A stretch of DNA of 64,000 nucleotides from BD2-11 clade cluster bacterium bin43 (lineage in GTDB: Bacteria; Gemmatimonadota; Gemmatimonadetes; Longimicrobiales; Gaopeijiaceae): NCBI GenBank assembly GCA_002238605.1, contig MPMR01000002.1, forward strand, positions 1 to 64,000, read 5' to 3'. Shown here piece after piece: positions 1-5,535 of the stretch. The notes beneath the pieces are model-generated. The model was not told where the DNA came from, ran no database searches, and worked only from the letters and a program-made list of their open reading frames with translations. The position numbers and the translations under genes are program-made. Numbering within the stretch: position 1 is the stretch's first letter; each line of letters starts with the position of its first letter.

Positions 1-75
1 CGGAAAGACCCGGACCCGGTTCCGGCCCCACTCGCCGGCGCCGTAGCTCCGGCGGCTTCGTTTCGTGCGTGCCAT
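1..75 (-). CDS. Probable site-specific integrase, N-terminal fragment (runs off left edge)
   Basis: An ATG at 75 on the minus strand opens a frame that is still open at the window edge; only 25 codons are visible. The peptide starts MARTKRSRRSYGAGEWGRNR and continues VRVFP. A basic start followed by a Tyr-Gly-Ala-Gly segment and a beta strand is typical of the arm-binding N-terminus of phage and ICE tyrosine recombinases. A GGGAGGT ribosome-binding site lies 8 bases upstream. The catalytic domain is outside the window, so the family call is an inference from a short N-terminus and from the mobile-element debris next to it. It could instead be another basic DNA-binding protein. Confidence 0.4.
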   Translation of the reverse strand, partial: MARTKRSRRSYGAGEWGRNRVRVFP

Positions 76-230
76 CGTTCGATACCTCCCTCGATTCGAT
101 GGACTGCACGATCTGCGCGTTTGAAACCTCGCGCCGGGCGGGCGCGTCGTCCAGAGTTGCGGCCCGGTCGGCTTTCGCGGCGAGCGCGACACGGGGCGTT
201 GGTTTCTGCGGTTTGTTGAGGAGTCAGATG

Positions 231-251
231 GGTTAACGCTGCACGTTAACC
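231..251. repeat. Perfect palindrome, 8-bp arms
   Basis: GGTTAACG (231-238) and CGTTAACC (244-251) are perfect inverted arms around a 5-base loop, CTGCA. It lies about 155 bp upstream of the probable integrase start. It could be a regulator or recombinase binding site, but nothing in the sequence decides between these. Confidence 0.5.
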
Positions 252-322
252 TCTGGCCGGGGGAGCATCCCCCGGACCCCCGAACGACATTCCGCGCGCC
301 ACCCAATGGAAGGCCGTCCGTC

Positions 323-517
323 ATGGTCCGTCCCCGGAAGCCCGAGGCCGAACGCAGGACCATGCGGGAAGGCCAAACGGCGAGCCGGAACGGGCGCGTC
401 CCGGTCTTGGCCGGCGATGCCGGACAGCCCAGCGGCCAGGTGGTCGGCCAACACGTCCTCCGCCGCCTCGAAGCGGCGCTCGACACCCTTCCGGGAGGGA
501 CTGTTGGCTGGGAGTGA
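323..517 (+). pseudogene. Possible MobC-like mobilisation protein, truncated
   Basis: A 64-codon frame begins MVRPRKPEAERRTMREG, which resembles the start of MobC-type and ribbon-helix-helix mobilisation proteins, commonly M-x-RPRKP(E/D)xERR. After about 17 residues the resemblance is lost: no helix-turn or RHH pattern follows, and the frame ends early inside a large inverted repeat. This is probably a decayed remnant of a mobilisation gene. The whole call rests on a dozen residues, so chance similarity is possible. Confidence 0.22.
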
Positions 518-605
518 CCCCGTAGCGGCGGGGGGATGGGGCTGTCCGGCTCCATCCTCCCCGGCGCCAATCGAGGTTTTGCCGAGATGGGGGTCACTCC
601 CAGCC
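506..605. repeat. 100-bp structured inverted repeat (16-bp perfect outer stem)
   Basis: GGCTGGGAGTGACCCC (506-521) is the exact reverse complement of 590-605. Inside the outer stem a second hairpin forms between the G-rich run near 530-540 and CTCCATCCTCCCC near 560-573, with two single-base bulges; a weaker short hairpin follows. The fold resembles a three-way junction. The element at 3245-3336 has the same plan in opposite orientation and shares the stem core GGAGYGACCC. It could be a structured RNA, a terminator-like element or a transposon-end hairpin. Confidence 0.6.
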
Positions 606-919
606 ACGTCCAAGGAGCGCAGACTGGCGTCGGCGCTCCGCTGGCCGTGGCGCAACCGCAAGCGCACCAGCGACATGGACGGCCGGGGCCGTGTCCGGCC
701 GAACGGCGATTTCGTGTCCGGCGACCCCCAAAGTGAGCCGGACACGCAGGACTTGCCACCAACACCGGCATCCGGCGGTCAAAACGGATCCCCCGACAGA
801 CGGCTCGACGCCACCACGGGGAGGACGTTGGAGGTAGAGACGCCATCGGGGTACGCCTTCGCCTCGGCGACAACCCTGTGGCGGACTCGGCCGCCGACAC
901 GCGGGCGGTGACGACGGCG

Positions 920-1072
920 GTGCGGCGCTCAGGCATCACGCCGCACCGACACGGGGGAAAGGGGGCGGCGCCCCCCATGCGCGACCTCCAAGGGTGCGCG
1001 ATTCTCGGGGGGATCGAAGGGGGGCAGGGCCACCCCTCGCCAGCCCCGGTGTATTACACGGGGTAGGCTGCT
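920..1072 (+). repeat. Structured ~150-bp element, copy A
   Basis: The element has an 8-bp hairpin (920-927 with 939-946), a GC hairpin GGGGGC/GCCCCC (961-966 with 970-975), and a conserved 3' tail. The tail contains CCCTCGCCAG, a terminal hairpin with loop ATT (1044-1063), and ends at CTGCT. The same layout and a closely similar tail recur at about 4901-5049 in the same orientation; similarity stops sharply after CTGCT in both. It may be a stand-alone guide-RNA-like scaffold, a mobile-element end or another small RNA. No protein partner lies on its own strand. Confidence 0.5.
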
Positions 1073-1207
1073 TAGCCACCTAACAGTGGCTCAAGCCAGC
1101 CCCGCGGCCACCCGCGAAACCCCTCCCCGCGCGCCGCCCGAGACGGCGGTGGCGGGGCCGTCGCGGGCAAGCTCTCCGGCCTCTTGGTCGCCAGCCTCAA
1201 AGGACGG

Positions 1208-1530
1208 CCCGGTAATCTCGCCGTTGCGACGGCTGCCAGAATGGATCTAGCCGCCGCAACCAACATGCTGTGGCACTCGCGACCCGGTAATCTCGCCGTT
1301 GCGACAGGACGGCGATTTCAGCGTGATGATGGGCCAGTTCTTGTGGCACTCGCGACCCGGTAATCTCACCGTTGCGACTCGACCACCCATCGACCCGGTA
1401 ATCTCGCCGTTGCGACGACCGACGCCGAGGCGAACCAGCGGATCTACCTGTGGCACTCGCGACCCGGTAATCTCGCCGTTGCGACCCGGCGTGCCCTGGA
1501 CAGGATCTCGTGGCACTCGCGACCCGGTAA
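1208..1530 (-). CRISPR. CRISPR-like array beside a TnpB/Cas12-like gene
   Basis: Read on the minus strand, the 36-bp repeat begins GTCGCAACGGCGAGATTACC and ends CGAGTGCCAC. Full copies lie at 1450-1485, 1343-1378 (one substitution) and 1270-1305. Partial copies lie at 1510-1530 (3' 21 bp only, nuclease-gene side), 1391-1416 (5' 26 bp) and 1208-1230 (5' 23 bp, distal end). Intervening sequences are all different: 24 bp (1486-1509), 33 bp (1417-1449), a 12-bp remnant (1379-1390), 37 bp (1306-1342) and 39 bp (1231-1269). A 36-bp unit with unique spacers and a 3'-degenerate last repeat is typical of CRISPR. Variable spacer length and the small copy number are unusual. No adaptation genes are visible. 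Duplicated element ends remain an alternative. Confidence 0.6.
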
Positions 1531-1680
1531 CCGGGCAGGGATGGGCGGGATCGTCCGGGAGCACTGCCCCGAGGAGCTGAAACCTTATCTCCGTCACCCG
1601 CACATTTCGGGCGATCATGCGACCGCCTCGGGCAGCGCTGCCCGCGCCCCCTCTATTGCTTTGCGACGTACGTTCAACGC
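1510..1680 (-). ncRNA. Putative omega-RNA / tracr-like scaffold overlapping the 3' end of the nuclease gene
   Basis: In TnpB systems the omega-RNA scaffold overlaps or follows the 3' end of tnpB and is followed directly by the guide. Here the sequence from the end of the nuclease frame through 1531 contains short self-complementary GC segments, and it runs without a break into the 3' part of the repeat (TTACCGGG then CGAGTGCCAC, 1530-1510). That is followed by a unique 24-bp segment at 1509-1486. The position matches an omega-RNA plus first guide. The 5' boundary given here is arbitrary; only RNA data or covariation could fix it. Confidence 0.35.
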
Positions 1681-2874
1681 CGAGTTCTCGTCTCGTTTGT
1701 TGGTATGCCCGCATGAGCCACACCGGTACACCTTGACGCCTAGCGCGTGCCGTGTCCGTTCGCCACAGACATAGCACGTCTGCGTGCTGGCCTCCGATTC
1801 CGGCACCGGCACCACGTCACGCCCGGCCCAGCCGCCCTTGTATCGGAGCTGGCGGCAGAACTCGCCCGCCGCAGCCTCCCGACTGGCCTCGCCGAACATC
1901 TTCGATTCCTGCCAAGCCTTGGCGCTGGGATCCTCATACCCGATGACCCGCGCATGGTCGATCAGCTTGCGGGTCGCCTTGTGGCTTCTGTCGCGCCGAA
2001 CGTTCGCCTCGTGTTCCCGCTGGCGGGCAATGGTCGCCATCAGCTGCCGCCGTCGCGCTGACGGCCTGTACTGACCGAGCCAACATCCGCACGGCGCCTT
2101 CCGCCTGCGCTCCGACCGCAAGCGCGCCATGGCCGTGCCCGTCAGGGCGGCTACCCTCGGAAGCGCGGCGCACTCGCTGTTTCCGCACCGCCAACCCGCA
2201 CGGCTGAGCTTCCGGGCCAGACGCCGCCGCCGCGACTTCGAGCGCTCCGGCACCCGCCTGAACTCCATGGAGCGCTCGCCATCGTGCGCAGTCATGGCCC
2301 GGATGCCGGGATCGACCCCGACCGCCAACGCCGTCGGCTGCGCGTACTCGGGAGCCGGTCCGTCGAACTGGATGGCCAGATGCCAGTGACCGCCACGAAA
2401 TGACACGCGCCCCGACATGATCCTGCCGGACGGCTGCCTGCCAGCGCGCCAGCGCATCCAGCCCACCTTCTTTCCGAACAACCGAACCCGACCGTCCGCG
2501 ACCTCAAGGCGTTGATTGTGGACGTAGGGGTTGACGGGATATCGCTCCGGAGCCCGCTTCGACGGGGCGTCATAGTGGTCGGGCCGGCGCCACCAGTTCC
2601 GCAACGCCTGATGATGCATGGCGACCACGTTCACGACCGACAGGGCGTCGCACGGCATACCGAGCCGCCGGTGCATCGGCTGTGCGACCTCCTTTTGGAG
2701 CCAGCCGACCGAACAACCCTTCTCCTCGCGCTCGTAATACTCGCGCGATTCGGCCCGCACCCTCTCCCGGATGCACGCCAGTAGGAAGCGCATCTTGGAG
2801 AGAGTCGCGGCTTGTTCCCGCGACGGATACAGGCGGCCCTTGATGGCTTGCGAAACAGTCCGTGGCGTTCCCAT
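1615..2874 (-). CDS. tnpB: TnpB/Cas12-like RuvC RNA-guided nuclease
   Basis: This is a compact RuvC nuclease; the longest frame from 2883 is 422 residues, the usual size for TnpB. Numbered from that start, all three acidic positions are present: D191 in AVGVDPGIRA, E317 in VIGYEDPS and D398 in KRDENSALN. The C-terminal zinc ribbon has C370-x2-C373 and C388-x2-C391. The N-terminus has the TnpB-type segment KGRLYPSREQ. Two extra cysteine pairs (C233/C238 and C265/C267) lie in a basic insertion between RuvC-I and RuvC-II. No TnpA transposase is nearby. The gene is followed by a 36-bp repeat array, so a minimal type V (V-U-like) effector is as plausible as a transposon nuclease. The start at 2874 is chosen because a promoter -10 box overlaps the ATG at 2883. 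Confidence 0.85.
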   Translation of the reverse strand: MGTPRTVSQAIKGRLYPSREQAATLSKMRFLLACIRERVRAESREYYEREEKGCSVGWLQKEVAQPMHRRLGMPCDALSVVNVVAMHHQALRNWWRRPDHYDAPSKRAPERYPVNPYVHNQRLEVADGRVRLFGKKVGWMRWRAGRQPSGRIMSGRVSFRGGHWHLAIQFDGPAPEYAQPTALAVGVDPGIRAMTAHDGERSMEFRRVPERSKSRRRRLARKLSRAGWRCGNSECAALPRVAALTGTAMARLRSERRRKAPCGCWLGQYRPSARRRQLMATIARQREHEANVRRDRSHKATRKLIDHARVIGYEDPSAKAWQESKMFGEASREAAAGEFCRQLRYKGGWAGRDVVPVPESEASTQTCYVCGERTRHALGVKVYRCGSCGHTNKRDENSALNVRRKAIEGARAALPEAVA

Positions 2875-2881
2875 GCCTCCC

Positions 2882-2909
2882 ATTATTCAGATTGTTACGC
2901 CCCTGTCAA
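2882..2909 (-). promoter_or_regulatory. Sigma70-like promoter of the TnpB-like gene, possibly leaderless
   Basis: On the minus strand TTGACA (2909-2904), a 16-base spacer and AATAAT (2887-2882) form a near-consensus promoter in otherwise GC-rich DNA. Transcription would start near 2875, next to the ATG at 2874. The mRNA would then have almost no 5' leader, and no usable Shine-Dalgarno sequence is spaced correctly before either ATG. Confidence 0.5.
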
Positions 2910-2914
2910 CCGGG

Positions 2915-3015
2915 TCACGCCCGCAAGGTCCACGCCGGAAGCTTGGGGGCAGGCAGGAGTGGGAAGTCGTCGAACAGGTCCGGTTCGTCCCGATCCGAAC
3001 GGTTCAGGCGCATGA
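2915..3015 (-). pseudogene. Possible C-terminal remnant of a conjugation-type protein
   Basis: A 32-codon frame on the minus strand reads MRLNRSDRDEPDLFDDFP, then LLPAPKLPAW before its stop. The acidic, proline-rich composition looks like a real protein C-terminus and not chance coding. It lies on the same strand as the N-terminal fragment at 3839-4018, so the two could be the ends of one deleted gene. This is a weak inference; the protein family is unknown. Confidence 0.2.
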
Positions 3016-3244
3016 TCGGGGATCGGAAGGAGCTTGGCGCGCACGAACGTCTGGGGAGAAGGTTGGTCGGACTCGGGACGCGCGTCCGGTGCCGTGCGAG
3101 GGCCGCACATGTGAAACGGACCCCGATGTGCGCGAAACCCCGGATCGGACCGTGCATGTCGGCGACTGCGTATGTCGTTGTCCGGATGATGGTTGCATCA
3201 CGGCTTCCGGGGCGGCTGTGCCGCACGGGAACCGGAAGCCGTGA

Positions 3245-3336
3245 CCGGAGCGACCCCCCTTTTTCGATGCCTGCCGTGGCATCTGCGGAGGTTGGGATGT
3301 GCACTCCATCCCAACCTCCGCGGCGGGTCGCTCCGG
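3245..3336. repeat. Three-way-junction inverted repeat
   Basis: The outer stem CCGGAGCGACCC (3245-3256) pairs exactly with 3325-3336. Inside it are a 6-bp hairpin, GATGCC/GGCATC (3266-3271 with 3278-3283), and a 15-bp perfect hairpin, GCGGAGGTTGGGATG with its complement (3285-3299 and 3307-3321). The plan matches 506-605 in reverse orientation. It lies about 210 bp upstream of the HU-like gene and could be a cruciform-forming DNA site or a folded transcript. Confidence 0.65.
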
Positions 3337-3542
3337 GCCAGCAATCCCATGCGGGAAGGCCATAGTTCAGCCGCGACGGACGCCGTTCCTGAAGCCAGGA
3401 GGATGTCCGCTGCGGCCAACGCCATCGGGGGCACGGCTTCGCCTTGGCAAGGTCGGTGGGTCCAGCCGCCGTCGGTCGCCGCCGCCGGTTATGTTGCTGA
3501 AGCGGGGCAGGACTCGGCCACACTTCGCGCGAGGAGAAGAGG

Positions 3543-3863
3543 ATGACCAAAGCCGAACTCGTTGAACAGGTCGCCGCCGCGGTCGGACCGAGCGTCACCA
3601 AGAGGGAATGCGGGCTGATGGTCGACGCCTTCCTCAATGCCTTGAAGGAGGCCCTCGCCCGAGGCGACGGCATCGAACTCCGGGGCTTCGGCACCTTCAA
3701 GGTGAGGCACCGCAAGGCCCGCACGGGTCGCAATCCCCGGACCGGAGAGACGGTCGAGGTTCCGGCCCGGGATTTGCCGGTGTTCAAACCGTCAAGGCAC
3801 CTCCGCAGCCGGGTGGAGCGAGGCCACGGCGTGTCAGTCACGGGGACGCCGGGCGAGGCGTAG
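3543..3863 (+). CDS. HU/IHF-family DNA-binding protein
   Basis: The protein has 106 residues and a clear HU fold: MTKAELVEQVAAAVG at the N-terminus, ELRGFGTFKVRHR in the centre and the DNA-arm segment RTGRNPRTGETVEVPA, followed by PVFKPS. Such proteins bend DNA and help compaction or recombination. An AGGAGAAGAGG ribosome-binding site precedes the ATG. Typical HU proteins end soon after FKPSK-LRE. Here about 15 extra residues (ERGHGVSVTGTPGEA) are encoded by sequence antisense to a conjugation-gene remnant, so the tail probably arose by a rearrangement that removed the native stop. Its place in the island suggests a mobile-element copy, not the housekeeping HU. Confidence 0.9.
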   Translation: MTKAELVEQVAAAVGPSVTKRECGLMVDAFLNALKEALARGDGIELRGFGTFKVRHRKARTGRNPRTGETVEVPARDLPVFKPSRHLRSRVERGHGVSVTGTPGEA

Positions 3864-4018
3864 TACCCGAGGCGGATGGCGGCGTGGATGCCCGGATCGT
3901 TGTGGGCGATCAGGTCGAGATAGGGGTTGTCGCCGACGGCGGGGAACGGCAGTTCGAGCGCGTGCGCGCCCGCCGGTCCGATGGCGGCCCCGATGATGGC
4001 GACCCTCGGGGTCTTCAT
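3839..4018 (-). pseudogene. N-terminal fragment of a probable conjugative-transfer membrane protein
   Basis: From the ATG at 4018 the minus strand reads MKTPRVAIIGAAIGPAGAHA, then LELPFPAVGDNPYLDLIAH, then a segment including AIRLGYYASPGV. It has a preceding GGAGGGGGG ribosome-binding site. The hydrophobic start and the NPYLDLIA-to-AIRLxYY pattern look like the N-terminus of a large membrane protein, possibly a TraG/VirD4-type coupling protein. Resemblance ends after about 58 residues, where the frame meets the antisense HU gene. The family name is from memory of similar N-termini and is uncertain; that it is a fragment is clear. Confidence 0.35.
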
Positions 4019-4160
4019 CGGCAAAGCCCCCCTCCCCGGGGGGGCGGTGGGGGGGGGGGACGGGCTGTGGGCGGGGGGGCGCGCCCGCCGTTCCGATGGC
4101 GGCACCGATGATGGCGACCGTCGAGTTCTTCATCGGCAAAGCCCCCTTCCCGGAGGGATC
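3964..4160. repeat. 115-bp tandem duplication of a gene start, with long G-run
   Basis: The same gene start (ribosome-binding site, ATG and about 14 codons, MK-x-(T/P)-x-VAIIGAAIG) occurs twice on the minus strand, with ATGs at 4018 and 4133. The second copy breaks off after about 17 codons. Between the copies the plus strand has uninterrupted G-runs of 7 or more, including one of about 11 (around 4038-4079), which could form a G-quadruplex. The G-run is also a likely place for sequencing or assembly error. Confidence 0.6.
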
Positions 4161-4656
4161 GTTGGTACGCGACCCGGCGGGGAGGGCGGCATGGGCCTGC
4201 ACATGCCGAACCTGCCGATGCCGCACCAGGCATCCCAAAGGGCCGCTCCCGTCCACAGCCCGGAGATCCGGATCGGCACCGGCGATCCGCGGGCCGTGGC
4301 TCAACCCCAAGCCGTCCGGCGACTTGCGGAATCCGCGCTCCGCACATCTTCGCGGCATTTCCCTGCACATGCACCCCGACGTCGTTTTCACACCTCCGGA
4401 TCGGCAACGGGCTCCCCCGAACGACGTGCCGAATGGATGTCGGTTCTGGGCGATCCCGCGGCCCGCAGGTTACCCGAAACGCTCCGGAGCCCGCGGAAAC
4501 GGCCTCTGAGGCGAGCATGGAAGAACGCCGGTTGCGCAACACTCCCAACGCCCTGTTGATTGGCCTGCCCCGCTTTCACGAACGGTCGGTTCCTGGGGTC
4601 GATGGTGTCCGAGAGGTCTGCCTCTCCCTGGCGGAGAGGGGCGGCCGGATCGGACT

Positions 4657-4693
4657 CTCGTTCGGACGGCGGGTTTCCCGGCGTCCGAACGAG
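4657..4693. repeat. 37-bp palindrome (hairpin)
   Basis: CTCGTTCGGACG (4657-4668) and CGTCCGAACGAG (4682-4693) are perfect 12-bp arms. An inner CGGG-TTT-CCCG hairpin is separated from them by a single G-G mismatch. No T-run follows, so it is not a classical terminator. It may be a REP-like element or a protein-binding site. Confidence 0.6.
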
Positions 4694-4900
4694 GGTGGGC
4701 AAGCGAAGCGCGGCAGCCCGGTCCGGGGCCGGGAGGTTTTGGTCGAGGGCTGGCGCGAGGATCTCGACCGATACCAGAAGGGCGCGCGGGCCGCGCGCTG
4801 GGCAAGACGCGCGCCGACAGCGTCCGGCGGATCGAGCGTCGGGTGCGGCACGCCACCGGTGGCGAACCCGGTTCCCGTCACGCGGACGGCAACCATCGCC

Positions 4901-5049
4901 GTGCGGGCGGCTACCCCATCGGGATGCGCCGCCACGGGGGGATGGGGGGCGACGCCCCCGCCCGCGCGATCCACTTGAGCGCGGGGCTTCCAGGGTTCGA
5001 AGGGGCGGAGTCCCTCGCCAGGCCCGTGTATTACTCAGGGTAGACTGCT
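4901..5049 (+). repeat. Structured ~150-bp element, copy B
   Basis: Same order of parts as 920-1072: a GC hairpin GGCGGC/GCCGCC (4906-4911 with 4928-4933), GGGGGC/GCCCCC (4945-4950 with 4954-4959), the segment TCGAAGGGG then CCCTCGCCAG, a short stem CCC/GGG around GTGTATTACTC, and an end at CTGCT. The two copies bracket about 3.8 kb containing the repeat array, the TnpB-like gene and the HU-like gene. They could be ends of one mobile unit or two members of a small-RNA family. Confidence 0.5.
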
Positions 5050-5070
5050 ATAGACACCATGAGGGCGTGA

Positions 5071-5415
5071 GACACAGGTGGAAGTGGGCGCACGTCCGTC
5101 GACGGCAACTGGAAGAGCGTCACGTTCAGCCGCGCGCTGGGTGACGAGACCGTCCTGTTCAGCCGGTGGATGACCCAAAGTGACCGGCAACCTGTCGTGG
5201 CGCGCCAGCGAAACGCGAGCGCCACGGGCCTCGATGTGCGGTGGAGCAGGAGGAGCGCGCGCGGGGCCACGGGCAGCACGCGCTTTGAGGCCGTGGGCTA
5301 CGTTTCGCCTCTAGGGCGTAGGGACCTTCACGGCATGCCCGGTGTATATCGCCGCCCACAGAGATCCCTCGAAACCACCGAGGAGGCCAGCCGATTGACC
5401 GAGACTCCTTCCTGA
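5071..5415 (+). pseudogene. Fragment of a lectin-like (H-type lectin/IgG-like) domain
   Basis: Immediately after an in-frame TGA, the plus strand reads SVDGNWKSVTFSRALGDETV, then a variable stretch containing PVVARQRNASATGLDV and ending FEAVGYVS. This matches the pattern of short beta-sandwich domains in secreted bacterial proteins (D-G-x-W-x-x-V-x-F, P-V-V, R-x-x-N-x-x-x-x-G). There is no start codon or signal peptide before it, so it is the stranded part of a larger exoprotein gene. The domain name is by pattern only. Confidence 0.3.
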
Positions 5416-5535
5416 TGTCCCCAACCCCGGAGGCTGCCATGTGCGATTTCGCCGGAGCCTCGCGACGCTGGGACGCCGTGAGGCTCGCCATTACTGCGGA
5501 GCTAGCCTACGTCAGGACCCCAACAAGGAGTCACC

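Larger units (their letters stand above)
76..1207. other. Gene-poor island segment with inverted repeats
   Basis: No convincing intact gene is present between the integrase start and the repeat array. The stretch holds a small palindrome (231-251), a possible mobilisation-protein fragment (323-517), a large inverted repeat (506-605) and one copy of a structured element (920-1072). Open frames here on both strands overlap one another and have composition typical of chance frames in GC-rich DNA. Confidence 0.5.
4161..5070. other. Gene-poor island segment
   Basis: No intact gene is recognisable. The stretch holds a 37-bp palindrome (4657-4693) and the second structured element (4901-5049). A plus-strand segment near 4730-4800 reads REVLVEGWREDLDRYQKG, which looks protein-like and may be another gene remnant. 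It has no start, no continuation and no family I can name. Confidence 0.4.

Noticed and set aside
506-605. Ordinary Rho-independent terminator
   Set aside because: Stem and loop are far too large, no T-run follows and no gene ends there.
1208-1530. Simple satellite or tandem repeat
   Set aside because: The units are separated by unequal, unique sequences and the outermost copies are truncated on opposite sides, unlike a tandem array.
1247-1777. Open frame of 176 codons on the minus strand across the repeat array
   Set aside because: Its repeating peptide (RNGEITGSRVPQ) only reflects the DNA repeats; it overlaps the end of the nuclease gene and lacks a start signal.
2915-4105. Long minus-strand frame of 396 codons
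   Set aside because: Only the first part after the internal ATG at 4018 and perhaps the very last 30 codons look like protein. The middle is antisense to the HU gene and to a palindromic element.
1208-5049. Complete classical CRISPR-Cas operon
   Set aside because: No Cas1, Cas2, Cas3, Cas9, Cascade or large Cas12 gene is visible in the window; only the compact TnpB-like gene adjoins the array.
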